Shown here piece after piece: positions 1 through 9,573 of a DNA stretch of 64,000 nt; position 1 is the stretch's first letter; every line of letters starts with the position of its first letter. The DNA comes from Flavobacterium sp. HJJ. Lineage in GTDB: Bacteria > Bacteroidota > Bacteroidia > Flavobacteriales > Flavobacteriaceae. The translations under genes were made by a program, and so were the position numbers. The stretch is taken from NCBI RefSeq assembly GCF_015351475.1, contig NZ_JADKPR010000006.1:160495-224494 (forward strand), given 5' to 3'. The notes beneath the pieces are model-generated. The model made no database searches. It was not told the DNA's origin and saw nothing but the letters and a program-made list of their open reading frames with translations.

Positions 1-1042
1 CTTTTTCTTTTTTTTGACTGATGTTTTTGAAATTCTGAATTAAATATTCAATATAAAATCCGGTATTCAGTGCCATCGGAATTAAAACGGGCAGTAAGTA
101 TCTTGATTTTTTTTCAGGCACTATCGAAAGCAATACCACCGATGCCAATGTCCATAACAGCGTAAACTGATACGCTTTAAGGTTAGTAACTCTGCTTTTT
201 AAATACGGGTAAAGCAATGCAATAAAAGCAGGAACTGTCCAGATACCGCTTTGGGTAAAAAAGCTCCAGTAATAATAAAAAGGTTTGGTGTTATAATTTC
301 CCCATCGGCTGCTTTCTATTTTGGTGACCTGCAGATAGGTCGCAGGGTCTGCCCATTTTACATATAAAGGCCATGACAGACCAATAATCAAGCCGATTAC
401 AAAAATGATTATAAGATATATTTTTTTGTCTTTTAATTGAAACTTATAGGTGAATCCGTAAGCAATTAAAAAAGGCAGCAATAATGCATAAATAGAAATT
501 GGTCCTTTACTCAAAAAGGAGAAACCAAAAAATAATCCTGCCAGTACAGCATTGAGAAATGGTTTCTTAGGATCATTTAATGAATTCCATAAAAAAAGTA
601 TGCAGATTATCATGAAACTGTGAGTGTACATGTCCCATTGATTGTCTCTTCCAGCGAAATAAATATAAAAAGAGGTAATTAAAATCAATCCGTTGTGAAA
701 ACTCTGCTGTTTGGACAAACCAATTTTTTCTGAAAGTCTAAAAGTGCCAAAAACAAGCAGCAATGTTATTAAAACTACAGGCAGACGCATGCCGTAAATA
801 GTGTTAAAACCAAAAACAATTCCAGAAACTGCTGTCAGCCAGGTTGGTAACGGCGGTTTTTCATAACGTGGCAAATCGTTTAGTGTTGTCAGTATCCAAT
901 GGTTGCTGGTAACCATTTCTCTGGCTGTAATGAAGTTACGCGATTCCATGATGTTGGTTTCAATAACATCTAAATGGGGGAAAAGCATGAGGCAGGCTAC
1001 AGCAAACAGCCAAAAAGCGTAGTTATCCGTTAATTTTGACAT
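1..1042 (-). CDS. ArnT-like GT39 family glycosyltransferase (3' end cut by window edge)
   Basis: This is an integral membrane glycosyltransferase of the ArnT/PMT (GT39) type, expected to move a sugar from a polyprenyl-phosphate donor onto an envelope acceptor at the outer face of the inner membrane. The minus-strand frame stays open from an ATG at 1042 to the window edge (347 codons), so the C-terminus is missing. Near residue 20 an acidic loop (DVIET, then ARE) resembles the first periplasmic loop of the family. A YEKPPLPTW motif near residue 53 matches the family EKPP loop. Many hydrophobic segments follow. The start overlaps the end of the upstream LAB_N-type gene by 20 bases, so these genes are probably translated together. 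The GT2 / LAB_N / GT39 order supports a lipid-linked sugar transfer module. The acceptor cannot be told. Confidence 0.8.
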   Translation of the reverse strand, partial: MSKLTDNYAFWLFAVACLMLFPHLDVIETNIMESRNFITAREMVTSNHWILTTLNDLPRYEKPPLPTWLTAVSGIVFGFNTIYGMRLPVVLITLLLVFGTFRLSEKIGLSKQQSFHNGLILITSFYIYFAGRDNQWDMYTHSFMIICILFLWNSLNDPKKPFLNAVLAGLFFGFSFLSKGPISIYALLLPFLIAYGFTYKFQLKDKKIYLIIIFVIGLIIGLSWPLYVKWADPATYLQVTKIESSRWGNYNTKPFYYYWSFFTQSGIWTVPAFIALLYPYLKSRVTNLKAYQFTLLWTLASVVLLSIVPEKKSRYLLPVLIPMALNTGFYIEYLIQNFKNISQKKEK

Positions 1043-1655
1043 CCTTTTTTATGATTATTATATTTCTGGTATAAATGACTAAACCAATCGCGTGACCTGC
1101 CAGTAATACAGGATCTTTTCGAATTATTGCATAAATAAATATGATAAGAGATCCGATCAGGCTGATAATCCAAAAGCCTAAGGGTAAAACTGAATCTTTT
1201 TTCTTTTCAGAATAAATCCATTGATACACAAAACGCAATGTAAATAGTACTTGACCTATTATTCCTGTCCAAAGCAGCCATTGCGGAATTTTTTCGTTTT
1301 TAAACAGGAAATCTACATCTATTACATTGTTATTGTATCCGTATCCAATTATAAAAAAGGGAAAAAGAACTACAAACCATCTCAAAAGAATATGCAGTTT
1401 TTTCCAGTCGTTCTGCAATTGAATGTTTCGAATGTAAATGTAATAGGTAATTGTCTGTCCCAGCATAATCGAAAAATCATGTCTGAAATAACCGTAAACA
1501 AATAGCAAAAAGGAAGCAAATAAGCTGATTTCCCAAAACAAAACTGGCGTAAGTACCTTTTTGTTTTTTTCAGAAATAATCCATTGAAGTATCATTCTGC
1601 TCGAAAACAAAATCTGGGCAATAAAACCTATCGAATAGACGATGATGCTGTTCAT
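1023..1655 (-). CDS. Lipid A biosynthesis N-terminal domain (LAB_N) membrane protein
   Basis: This small multi-pass membrane protein of 210 residues carries two copies of the LAB_N-type unit, about residues 1-95 and 120-210. Each has a Q(W)I(I/Y)SEK(N/K)K stretch followed by FW-I-SL, a pattern known from the N-terminus of some lipid-A-disaccharide synthases. Alone, such proteins sit beside DPM1-like GT2 and GT39 enzymes, as here, and are presumed to assist transfer or flipping of a lipid-linked sugar. Its ATG overlaps the stop of the GT2 gene by one base (TAATG), and its own end overlaps the GT39 start, giving a three-gene operon. No catalytic residues can be assigned. Confidence 0.75.
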   Translation of the reverse strand: MNSIIVYSIGFIAQILFSSRMILQWIISEKNKKVLTPVLFWEISLFASFLLFVYGYFRHDFSIMLGQTITYYIYIRNIQLQNDWKKLHILLRWFVVLFPFFIIGYGYNNNVIDVDFLFKNEKIPQWLLWTGIIGQVLFTLRFVYQWIYSEKKKDSVLPLGFWIISLIGSLIIFIYAIIRKDPVLLAGHAIGLVIYTRNIIIIKKDVKING

Positions 1656-2368
1656 TATCCTTGTTTAGCTATGCTGTAATTGATGTATTTTTTTTTCATC
1701 CATAAATAAGCAAAGCAGTCTTGTAACGGACCTAATAAACGGTTCCATAGATTGAATTTGGAAACACCTGCTATTCTTTGGAAATGTCTCACTGGAGTCT
1801 GTTTGATTTTGCCGTTCTGCAGCAGAATCATGGCGGGCAGAAAACGGTGCAGTCCATTGAACATTGGGATTCTTTTTGCCATATCAGTTCGGATAATTTT
1901 CAATGGACAGCCGGTATCGTCCATGCCGTCATCAGTAAAAGTTCTTCGGATTCCGTTAGCAATTTTAGAAGACATGTTCTTTGTAAAAGAATCTTTTCGG
2001 TTTGATCTTACTCCTGTAACCAAATCAAATTCTCCTGCATATTCCATCAGTATATTAAAATCTTCAGGGGCAGTCTGCAGATCGGCATCAATATAGCCAA
2101 CCCAAGGAGTATCTGTGTAATCAAAACCAGCTTTTATAGCAGCGCTTAAACCTGCATTTTTTTCAAAAGAAATAAAGGTAAAGTCTTCGCTGTCTTTGCA
2201 GATTTTTTCAATTAAAATTTGACTGCCGTCTTTGGAACCATCATTGACAAACAGAATTTTTGTCTTTTTTTTGGAAATGCTCAAAAACTGTTTCATTTCC
2301 TGATGTACACGATTTAGGTTATCTTCTTCGTTATATACTGGTATAATGATTGTTAATTCAAAACTCAT
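1655..2368 (-). CDS. DPM1-like GT2 family glycosyltransferase
   Basis: This is a 237-residue GT-A fold family 2 transferase that probably charges polyprenyl phosphate with a sugar (dolichyl-phosphate mannosyltransferase/ArnC-like). The N-terminus shows the PVYNEEDNL signature. VNDGSKDGS lies near residue 42, and the metal-binding DAD followed by LQ lies near residue 93. There is no long C-terminal membrane anchor, unlike ArnC, so this is the short DPM1-like form. It is the first gene of the minus-strand trio with LAB_N and GT39 proteins, which would use its lipid-linked product. The start is an ATG at 2368. Confidence 0.85.
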   Translation of the reverse strand: MSFELTIIIPVYNEEDNLNRVHQEMKQFLSISKKKTKILFVNDGSKDGSQILIEKICKDSEDFTFISFEKNAGLSAAIKAGFDYTDTPWVGYIDADLQTAPEDFNILMEYAGEFDLVTGVRSNRKDSFTKNMSSKIANGIRRTFTDDGMDDTGCPLKIIRTDMAKRIPMFNGLHRFLPAMILLQNGKIKQTPVRHFQRIAGVSKFNLWNRLLGPLQDCFAYLWMKKKYINYSIAKQG

Positions 2369-2385
2369 AGCTGATGGGATTTATA

Positions 2386-2393
2386 CAAAAGTA
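2386..2393 (-). promoter_or_regulatory. Candidate -7 promoter element for the GT2 operon
   Basis: Read on the minus strand this is TACTTTTG, a match to the Bacteroidota -7 consensus TAnnTTTG, 17 bases before the GT2 ATG. I do not see a clear -33 TTG at the usual distance. Confidence 0.35.
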
Positions 2394-2493
2394 TTTTATT
2401 TTAAGAAGAGCTAGATTAAGTTTTCATTAAAATTCTGGTTGTCAGGTAAAGATGGTAATGTTTATTCTTATTTTTATATGTAAAACATTAGTT

Positions 2494-3435
2494 ATGAAAA
2501 TATTGGTTACAGGTGCAGCAGGATACATTGGTTCACATGTCGCTGAAAGGCTGAAATCACTTGGAAATAACGTGGTAGGTCTGGATAATTTTTCAGATTA
2601 TTACGATGTGTCTTTAAAAAAGCTCAATGCAAAAGGTCTGGAAGAAAAAGGTATTAGGATTGAGAAAATAGATTTGCGTTACAGTGAAGAACTTCAAAAC
2701 TTACCAGCAGATTTTAATTATATTTTTCATTTTGCGGCACAGCCAGGTATTTCTGCAGCTTCTAGTTTTGAAGATTATTTAGGGAATAATGTAATCGGTA
2801 CCAAAAATTTACTTGATTTTGCTCTAAAAAATAAAAAATTAGCTCTTTTTGTAAATATCGGCACTTCTTCTATTTATGGTATAAATGCAGCTTTTGATGA
2901 ATCAGTTCCTCCCACACCTGTTTCTCATTATGGAGTGACAAAGCTGGCAGCAGAGCAATTGGTTTTGGAAAGCAGCAGGCTTGGTGATATAAAAGCGTGT
3001 TCTTTGCGGCTGTATTCTGTTTATGGACCAAGGGAAAGACCTGAAAAGTTGTATACTAAACTGATTGCAAATGCTTTTAAAAACATTCCCTTTCCATTAT
3101 ATAAAGGAAGTGAGAATCACTTGAGGAGTTTTACGTATGTCCAAGATATAGTAGACGGTGTGGTGAGTGTTATTGGTTTGGAAGATATAGTGAATAATGA
3201 AATCATCAATTTGGGGACTGAAGAAGAAAATACAACACAGCATGGTATTGAAATTGTTGAGCAAATATTAAATAAAAAAATTGATCTGCAGATTGTAGAG
3301 GCCAGGAGCGGCGATCAGCTGCGGACAAAAGCAGTGATTGATAAAGCAAGGAAATTATTAGATTATAATCCCAAAACCAGTTTGTATGAAGGACTGAAAG
3401 TGCAGGTAGAATGGTATCAGAATAATTTTTTATAA
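2494..3435 (+). CDS. NAD-dependent sugar-nucleotide epimerase (UDP-glucuronate 4-epimerase-like SDR)
   Basis: This is an extended short-chain dehydrogenase/reductase of about 313 residues, likely interconverting a UDP-sugar at C4 for glycan synthesis. The Rossmann motif TGAAGYIGS is at the N-terminus. A GTSSIYG segment supplies the catalytic Ser/Thr, and YGVTK holds the Tyr and Lys of the YxxxK pair. The frame is open from 2452, but the first 14 residues do not look like the family, and an ATG at 2494 begins exactly at the canonical MKILVTG, so I use that. SYxYGPRERPE-type residues near residue 185 fit UDP-glucuronate or UDP-glucose epimerases, but the exact substrate is uncertain. It stands alone, divergent from the GT trio, and is followed by a clear terminator. 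Confidence 0.85.
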   Translation: MKILVTGAAGYIGSHVAERLKSLGNNVVGLDNFSDYYDVSLKKLNAKGLEEKGIRIEKIDLRYSEELQNLPADFNYIFHFAAQPGISAASSFEDYLGNNVIGTKNLLDFALKNKKLALFVNIGTSSIYGINAAFDESVPPTPVSHYGVTKLAAEQLVLESSRLGDIKACSLRLYSVYGPRERPEKLYTKLIANAFKNIPFPLYKGSENHLRSFTYVQDIVDGVVSVIGLEDIVNNEIINLGTEEENTTQHGIEIVEQILNKKIDLQIVEARSGDQLRTKAVIDKARKLLDYNPKTSLYEGLKVQVEWYQNNFL

Positions 3436-3446
3436 TTTAAATTTTG

Positions 3447-3486
3447 AAAAAATGCAAAAGGACTAAGAACTTTTGCATTTTTTTTT
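3447..3486 (+). terminator. Rho-independent terminator after the epimerase gene
   Basis: Two arms, an A-rich left arm ending ATGCAAAAG (to 3460) and CTTTTGCAT (from 3470), form a long perfect stem closed by a 9-base loop. A run of T follows. It lies 12 bases after the epimerase stop codon. Confidence 0.8.
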
Positions 3487-3647
3487 ATAAGAATTGAGAA
3501 AGTAAAATTACTGTCTAATGAAATAGCTGTAACTTTAATGTTTTAATATTCAGTTTTTTGAGAAACAATATTGGTTTTAAAAGTAAAGCAGGGTAACAAA
3601 AAATGAATTTTGTTTATCTAGTAATAAATCATTAAAACTACAGCGAT

Positions 3648-4442
3648 ATGAAAAATTTTAAGACTTCAGTTTTTACAATGGCATTAGCATTGTGTTATTT
3701 GGTAAATGTAAAGGGACAAGATATCGAAACAGTAAAAGAAAAAACGATAAAATCAAGTTCCAGTTTGGAAACAACTTTAGACGGATCTGCTCAAAAAAGT
3801 AATATAAACGGCATAAACAATAGCGGGATGCCAAACAGGATCTCGATGAATGTTACAGTTGCAAAGCAGACGCAGGGAGCATCTTTTGGCGAAAAAGTAA
3901 ATTCGGGAAAAATAAATGTAACACTGATCGATGGCGGATGCATTGTTTTGTTTCCTTCCAATGAGGGTTACAGAGTCAATACAGCAAACAATAGCATTAA
4001 GGAATTGACCAGCACTGAATGTGCAGCTTTTGGCGAAAAAGTGAATCAAGGCTTACATGCAGCAGGCAGTGCTTTGTCGCAGGGAGCTTCTTTATTAGGA
4101 GGGGCTATGCCGGGCGGAGCGATTATTTCAGCAGCGGTTTCAAGTATAAGCAGTTTAGCCGGCGGCGGAAGCGGTGCTGCATCGGCTTCGTATGCTGCAA
4201 CGGGAAGAACTGCAAAACCGGATTCTGAAAAAAATGTTTTGAAAATCAATGATAATGAAAAAAATACTGTAATTGATTTAGCTGACGGTGAATATCAATT
4301 AGTATTTATTATAATCGAAAAAGCAACATCCGGTTTAAAAGATACCTTAAAAACACAAGTCCGAATAGGTTTTTCTGTTGAGAAAGGTGTTCTGAAAACA
4401 AAACACGATACAGCTAAAAATTCAGTAGGTAATATTCGTTAG
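3648..4442 (+). CDS. Exported protein of unknown function, Gly/Ala/Ser-rich centre
   Basis: I do not recognise this 264-residue protein. It begins with a signal peptide (basic MKNFK, a hydrophobic stretch, likely cleavage near VKGQD). The mature part is Ser/Asn-rich. An octet FGEKVNSG near residue 83 is echoed by FGEKVNQG near residue 128. Between about residues 134 and 185 lies a low-complexity Gly/Ala/Ser segment that could be a flexible or membrane-active region. The C-terminal 70 residues look like a beta-sandwich (alternating pattern, DLADGEYQLVF). It has 160-base flanks on the left and 430 bases on the right, so it is probably monocistronic. Nothing links it to the downstream catabolic locus except position. 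Confidence 0.6.
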   Translation: MKNFKTSVFTMALALCYLVNVKGQDIETVKEKTIKSSSSLETTLDGSAQKSNINGINNSGMPNRISMNVTVAKQTQGASFGEKVNSGKINVTLIDGGCIVLFPSNEGYRVNTANNSIKELTSTECAAFGEKVNQGLHAAGSALSQGASLLGGAMPGGAIISAAVSSISSLAGGGSGAASASYAATGRTAKPDSEKNVLKINDNEKNTVIDLADGEYQLVFIIIEKATSGLKDTLKTQVRIGFSVEKGVLKTKHDTAKNSVGNIR

Positions 4443-4868
4443 AGAAATATTGTTGTCTAATCGTATTCCGTAGTTCATTTGCGTTCTTTACCCATTAATG
4501 AAAAATGGATTCAAAATTTAATGAATTGATGCAAAAAACTATAATGTCAATATTTCTTCACTTTGATTTAAAACTTGGTTAAATCCTTTCATATTAATAA
4601 AGGCTCTAAAATTCCACAGGGTAACCTGATCTGAATGTTTCGGGCTTTACCGTATGTTTATTATCTTGATTTTTCTTCAAAAAGCTTCATTATATGCAAG
4701 TATAACTCTAATTTGTTATCAAATAAACTGATATTTCTGTAAAACGCTGCCATACGGCTTAAAACAGGATAATATAGTATTAGCATGTGGTAATATTAGC
4801 ATTTTTGGTAAATAACATTTAACATAATTTTACAAGTGTACAAATAACACTAACCAAAATGTTAAATT
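4443..4868. other. Long leader/intergenic region before susC
   Basis: This is 426 bases of AT-rich non-coding sequence with no open frame of note. The only structure I can support is a pair of direct repeats at 4778-4802, listed separately. I found no exact TAnnTTTG -7 element. The length suggests a regulated promoter for the SusC/SusD operon. Confidence 0.5.
4778..4802 (+). promoter_or_regulatory. Direct repeat TATTAGCAT x2, candidate activator site for susC
   Basis: The nonamer TATTAGCAT occurs at 4778-4786 and again at 4794-4802, 16 bases start to start, about 66 bases before the susC ATG. Tandem half-sites of this kind suit a regulator with two helix-turn-helix units, such as an AraC-family protein. 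The AGTATTAG part recurs in the intergenic region beside the AraC gene at 12429-12436. Function is inferred only. Confidence 0.35.
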
Positions 4869-7800
4869 ATGAGACTAAATATGCATTGTTTTAAAAGTAA
4901 AGAAAATCTTTTCTTTAGAAAAAAGATTTTTCATACTGTTGTTTTTCTGTTTGTATTTTGTGCATCATTTTCACAGCAGAAAATTAAAGGTATAATAAAG
5001 GACAATAATGGTATACCTCTATCCGGAGTGACAATTACAGAAAAGAATATGTCCAATTCTGTATTGTCCGATTTTGATGGAAAATTTGAGATTGTACTAA
5101 AAAAGGAAAATTCTAATTTGCTTTTTACTTATATAGGATTTAAAGATAAGGAAGTAGTAACTGCAAATAAAAGCCAAATTGAAGTATTTCTTGCAAGTAG
5201 TACGCAAGAATTGACCGAAGTAGTTGTAGTAGGATACGGTACTCAAAAAAAATCAAGAGTTACCAGTGCTATTGCCAGTATAAAAGAAAAAGATTTTACC
5301 AAAGGAGCAATTAATGATGCTTCTGATCTCATTAAAGGCAAAGTCGCAGGTCTAACCATTAGCAATGGTTCTGGAGATCCAGGATCTGGACCAAATATTT
5401 CATTGCGTGGAATTTCTACTTTAAAAGGAAGCACTGGCCCTTTGGTCTTAATTAATGGTGTTCCAGGTGGTATAGATACCGTTGCCCCAAATGAAATCGC
5501 TTCGATAGATGTGTTGAAAGATGCTTCGGCCGCAGCAATTTATGGAACAAGAGGAGCCAATGGAGTAATTCTCATTACCACAAAGACCGTTAATAAAGAA
5601 ACAGCTCCAACCATTACCTATTCGACATTTGCTACAATATCTAACTTTTATAATAAGGCTAAATTCCTAGATGCCAGCCAACAAAGAAGTCTACTTTCGC
5701 AAGGAGTTAAATTACCTTATACGGATGGAGGCGCAAGCACAGATTGGTTAGACGAAATATCAGGAAGCGGATTTGCTCAAAATCATAATTTAGCTTTAAA
5801 AGGGGGAAGCGCAAAAACGAATTATGTAGTAAACCTTAATTATGTAAATCAGTCTGGAGTTTTTGTTAACACCTTTAATAAAGAGTACCGATTTTCATTT
5901 GATGTTAATCATACCATGTTCAATGATAAGTTAAAAATTAATTTGAGTTTATTAAATGGAACACAAAACATGGGACTTGTTGAAGAAACAGCTGCCTATG
6001 CTTATAGACAAGCTATGATTAGAAATCCTACTGCTCCTGTATATAATCCGGATGGTACTTATAATGAAGATAAAAATAAGTTTCAGTATTACAATCCTGT
6101 TGCCATTATGAATGAAACAACACAAGATAGAAATAATACTTGGCAGCGATTTTCAGCTAATTTAACTTTGGATTTGTTACCAGGTTGGAATGTAGGAACG
6201 CAGCTTTCAAAAAATAAAAATACGGGTCTAAATGGCTATTCCGAAAGTAAAAAGCATTATTCAAATACACTAAATGGAAGAAATGGAGTAGCTTCAAGAG
6301 ATACTAAAGCTATCGATAACGATTATGTAGAAATAACTTCCAAATACCATAAGATTTTTGACAAGCATGAGTTTACGGTATTAGGGGGGTATAGTTATCA
6401 ATATTCATTAGATCAAGGATTTTCTGCTAATAATTTTGACTTCCCTACAGATGCTTTTTCTTATAATAATTTAGGAGCTGGTAATGCTATATCTGATGGA
6501 TATCGAGATGCAATGGGAAGTTATAAAAACGACAATAAATTAATTGGTTTTTTTGGTAGAGCCAACTATAACTTTGATAGTAAATATGATTTGTTAGTTA
6601 GTATTAGGAGAGAAGGTTCTTCTAAGTTTGGAGACAACCATAAATGGGGTAATTTTCCAGCGGTTTCCGCGGGATGGAGTATAAATAAAGAATCTTTCCT
6701 AAACGAGGTTTCTTATGTAAACAGCCTAAAATTAAGAGCAGGTTATGGTATAACTGGAGTAATACCTAATGATTCCTATAAATCTCTTACTTTGTATAAA
6801 TATGATGGTTATTTTTTAAATGATGGAAAATGGGTAAAAGGATTAGTTCCTGATCAAAATCCTAATCCAGATTTACGTTGGGAGAAAACGACCGAGGTAA
6901 ACATTGGGCTTGACTTTGGATTTTTGGATAATAGAATTAGTGGAAGTCTTGATGTATATAGCAAAAAGACAAGTGATATGCTTTGGGATTATGCGGTGCC
7001 AATCCCTCCGAATATTTATGGCAGCACTATGGCCAATGTAGGAAAAATGGAAAACAAGGGATTTGAGATTCTTCTGAATACAATTCCAGTTAAAACAGAA
7101 AATTTTTCTTGGAATTCGTCAATGACTTTTTCGCATAATAAAAACAAACTAACCAGTCTTTCTAATGAATTATATTCTATAGATAAAAATCATATCAATG
7201 TAGGGAATACTGGAGACCCGATCTCATTTGATACTCATAGACTGGAAGTAGGGCAATCAATAGGTAATTTTTGGGGATTAAAATCAGTGGATATTACTCA
7301 AGGTATGCCTAAACCTGAAGATAATGGAAAATGGATTATTGAATTACCCGACGGTACAAGAAAAACATTAACAACAGAAATGTATAATGATGATAATAAA
7401 CAATATTTAGGGAATGGTATTCCTAAATATTTGGCGGGTTGGACGAATACTTTTAGCTACAAAAAATTCGATTTAAGTGTGGTTTTAACAGGGGCTTTCG
7501 ATTTTCAAATCCTGAATTCACAGCGCATGTTTTATGAAAATCCTACGACTTTTTACAATATGTTAGATAGTGCATTCGATAAAGTCTATGGTAAGGAAGT
7601 ATTAAATTACAATCAAACCTACGTAAGTTATTATATAGAACAAGGAGATTATGTGAAAGTTGAAAACGTGACTTTGTCCTATAATTTTGATGTTACCCCA
7701 TTTAAGGTTATAAACGCAATGCGATTGTATGTGTCTGGAAATAACTTAGCCACATTTACCAAATACAAAGGCTTAGATCCAGAGATAAAAAGAGGGAATC

Positions 7801-7880
7801 CTTTGTCACAGGGAATGGACAATAGAGATAAATATCCATCTACAACAGGTTTTACCCTAGGATTAAATGTAACCTTTTAA
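4869..7880 (+). CDS. susC: SusC/RagA-type TonB-dependent outer membrane transporter
   Basis: This 1003-residue outer membrane beta-barrel protein imports oligomers across the outer membrane using TonB energy. A signal peptide ends near residue 36 (CASFSQQ). A carboxypeptidase-regulatory-like domain (KGIIKDNNGIPLSGVTI, about 38-112) follows. A TonB-box-like EVVVVGYGTQKK lies near residue 118. The plug domain contains ISLRGISTL and an AAAIYGTRGANGVILITTK segment, and the barrel ends in an aromatic residue (LNVTF). It is joined to susD by an 11-base gap. The neighbouring glycosidases and proline-directed peptidases suggest glycopeptides rather than plain glycans as cargo, as in RagAB, which carries peptides. 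The family call is firm; the cargo is inferred. Confidence 0.95.
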   Translation: MRLNMHCFKSKENLFFRKKIFHTVVFLFVFCASFSQQKIKGIIKDNNGIPLSGVTITEKNMSNSVLSDFDGKFEIVLKKENSNLLFTYIGFKDKEVVTANKSQIEVFLASSTQELTEVVVVGYGTQKKSRVTSAIASIKEKDFTKGAINDASDLIKGKVAGLTISNGSGDPGSGPNISLRGISTLKGSTGPLVLINGVPGGIDTVAPNEIASIDVLKDASAAAIYGTRGANGVILITTKTVNKETAPTITYSTFATISNFYNKAKFLDASQQRSLLSQGVKLPYTDGGASTDWLDEISGSGFAQNHNLALKGGSAKTNYVVNLNYVNQSGVFVNTFNKEYRFSFDVNHTMFNDKLKINLSLLNGTQNMGLVEETAAYAYRQAMIRNPTAPVYNPDGTYNEDKNKFQYYNPVAIMNETTQDRNNTWQRFSANLTLDLLPGWNVGTQLSKNKNTGLNGYSESKKHYSNTLNGRNGVASRDTKAIDNDYVEITSKYHKIFDKHEFTVLGGYSYQYSLDQGFSANNFDFPTDAFSYNNLGAGNAISDGYRDAMGSYKNDNKLIGFFGRANYNFDSKYDLLVSIRREGSSKFGDNHKWGNFPAVSAGWSINKESFLNEVSYVNSLKLRAGYGITGVIPNDSYKSLTLYKYDGYFLNDGKWVKGLVPDQNPNPDLRWEKTTEVNIGLDFGFLDNRISGSLDVYSKKTSDMLWDYAVPIPPNIYGSTMANVGKMENKGFEILLNTIPVKTENFSWNSSMTFSHNKNKLTSLSNELYSIDKNHINVGNTGDPISFDTHRLEVGQSIGNFWGLKSVDITQGMPKPEDNGKWIIELPDGTRKTLTTEMYNDDNKQYLGNGIPKYLAGWTNTFSYKKFDLSVVLTGAFDFQILNSQRMFYENPTTFYNMLDSAFDKVYGKEVLNYNQTYVSYYIEQGDYVKVENVTLSYNFDVTPFKVINAMRLYVSGNNLATFTKYKGLDPEIKRGNPLSQGMDNRDKYPSTTGFTLGLNVTF

Positions 7881-7891
7881 ATTAAATCAAA

Positions 7892-9520
7892 ATGAAAAAT
7901 AAAAATATAGTTTTTAAAATCCTTATTTCAGGCTTGTTCCTTTTTGGTACAGGATGTACAAATTTGGACGAGACAGTTTATGATAAAATATCAGCAGAGA
8001 ATACAAAGTTAACCGCTGAAGATTTGTCTAGTATTATGGCACCCGCTTATACTTCATTCAGAGATATCTTTTGGGGCTGGGATGCAGCATTCTGTCTCTA
8101 TGAAGAATCATCCGATTTGATAGTAACACCACAAAGAAATGGTATTGGCTGGGGAGATTATTACATAACCATGCACCAGCATACTTGGGGTACAGCATTG
8201 CCTCATGCCGAAGGGAATTGGTTTTATTTATATTCAGGTGTAAATAAAGTAAATAAAGCAATTTATCAAATTGAGGGAATAGAGGGTATCGAAAACAAAG
8301 AGAAAGTAATTCAGGAATTAAGAGCTTTAAGAGCTATTTATTACTATTTATTATTAGATAATTTTAGAAATGTACCAATCGTAACTAAGTTTGATGTTCC
8401 TAAAGGCTATCTGCCTACACAAAATACAGGAAAAGAAGTATATGATTTTGTTGAGAGTGAGTTGAAAGGAGCTTTACCTTTTTTAAGTGATAAAACTGAT
8501 GAGACTACTTATGGTAAAGTTACTACTTGGGCTGTCAAAATGACTTTGGCAAAATTATATCTGAATGCTGGAGTGTATTTAGGAACGCCAAAATGGAATG
8601 AGGCTTTGGCACAGGTTAATGATATAATTGATAACGGAGGTTTTGAATTAACAAAGAATTATTTAGACAATTTCAAAATAGAAAATCAAAATCCAAATTT
8701 TAAAGAAGACATATTTTCTATCCCTTTTGACCAAAAAAAGACTGGTGGAAGTTATTGGCCATACAAAACATTAGCAGCTGCAAGTCAGGAAACTTATAAA
8801 TTGGCTGATGGTCCTTGGAATGGTTCGGGAGGTATTCCGCAGTTTATAGATACCTATGATCCAGATGATCAAAGATTGAAAGATTGCTGGCTGGGAGGCA
8901 AGCAGTTTACAAGTACAGGAGAGCCTATAATGGTAACTGATCCAAATGATTCAAATAAGAAGATACAATTCGAGTATCTTAATTTTTTAACCAATGTAAA
9001 TGGCTGTGAGCCTAACGAAGGATTTAGAATGGTTAAGTATGAAATAGGGCCTGGCCTTGTCGGACAAACGAGCAATGATGTTCCTTTTTATAGATTAGCA
9101 GATGCTATGATGATTAAAGCAGAATGTTTATTAAGAACGGGTGATGCCAATGGAGCTGCTGTTATCGTTTCTCAAGTTAGACAGCGTGATTTTAAAAATA
9201 CCAATCCTGCTAAAGCTACTGTTACGGGAGCAAAACTTTTAGGAGGAAGTGTCTATAAATACGGTACTTATGAGGCTGGAGTAATTACAAACTATGAAGG
9301 GGGTGCAGATATTAAATATGGCGGTTTCTTGGATGAATTGGCATGGGAATTTATTGGTGAAGCCCATAGAAAACAAGATTTAATACGATTTGGCGTGTAT
9401 TCTACAAAATCTTGGTTTTCAAAGGTAAAAAATCCTGGTGCAGCTTTTAGAGCTATTCTTCCAATTCCTCAGTCTGAGATGGATAAGAATAGTAATTTAA
9501 AACAAAACCCAGGATACTAA
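7892..9520 (+). CDS. susD: SusD/RagB-type surface substrate-binding lipoprotein
   Basis: This 542-residue lipoprotein forms the lid on the SusC barrel and captures substrate at the cell surface. The signal sequence ends in a lipobox with Cys22 (LFGTGC), followed by TNLDE, typical of SusD. The N-terminal half contains the helical TPR-like core (LRALRAIYYYLLLDNF, about 147-162), and the C-terminus has RKQDLIRFG and ILPIPQSEMDKN, both standard SusD/RagB signatures. The gene is 11 bases after susC and surely cotranscribed. Which ligand it binds cannot be read from the sequence. Context points to arabinosylated hydroxyproline-rich peptides. Confidence 0.95.
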   Translation: MKNKNIVFKILISGLFLFGTGCTNLDETVYDKISAENTKLTAEDLSSIMAPAYTSFRDIFWGWDAAFCLYEESSDLIVTPQRNGIGWGDYYITMHQHTWGTALPHAEGNWFYLYSGVNKVNKAIYQIEGIEGIENKEKVIQELRALRAIYYYLLLDNFRNVPIVTKFDVPKGYLPTQNTGKEVYDFVESELKGALPFLSDKTDETTYGKVTTWAVKMTLAKLYLNAGVYLGTPKWNEALAQVNDIIDNGGFELTKNYLDNFKIENQNPNFKEDIFSIPFDQKKTGGSYWPYKTLAAASQETYKLADGPWNGSGGIPQFIDTYDPDDQRLKDCWLGGKQFTSTGEPIMVTDPNDSNKKIQFEYLNFLTNVNGCEPNEGFRMVKYEIGPGLVGQTSNDVPFYRLADAMMIKAECLLRTGDANGAAVIVSQVRQRDFKNTNPAKATVTGAKLLGGSVYKYGTYEAGVITNYEGGADIKYGGFLDELAWEFIGEAHRKQDLIRFGVYSTKSWFSKVKNPGAAFRAILPIPQSEMDKNSNLKQNPGY

Positions 9521-9573
9521 TAAGCAGAAAAGCTTATTGATTATTTTTTTTAGACTGTTATAAAACGGTTTAA

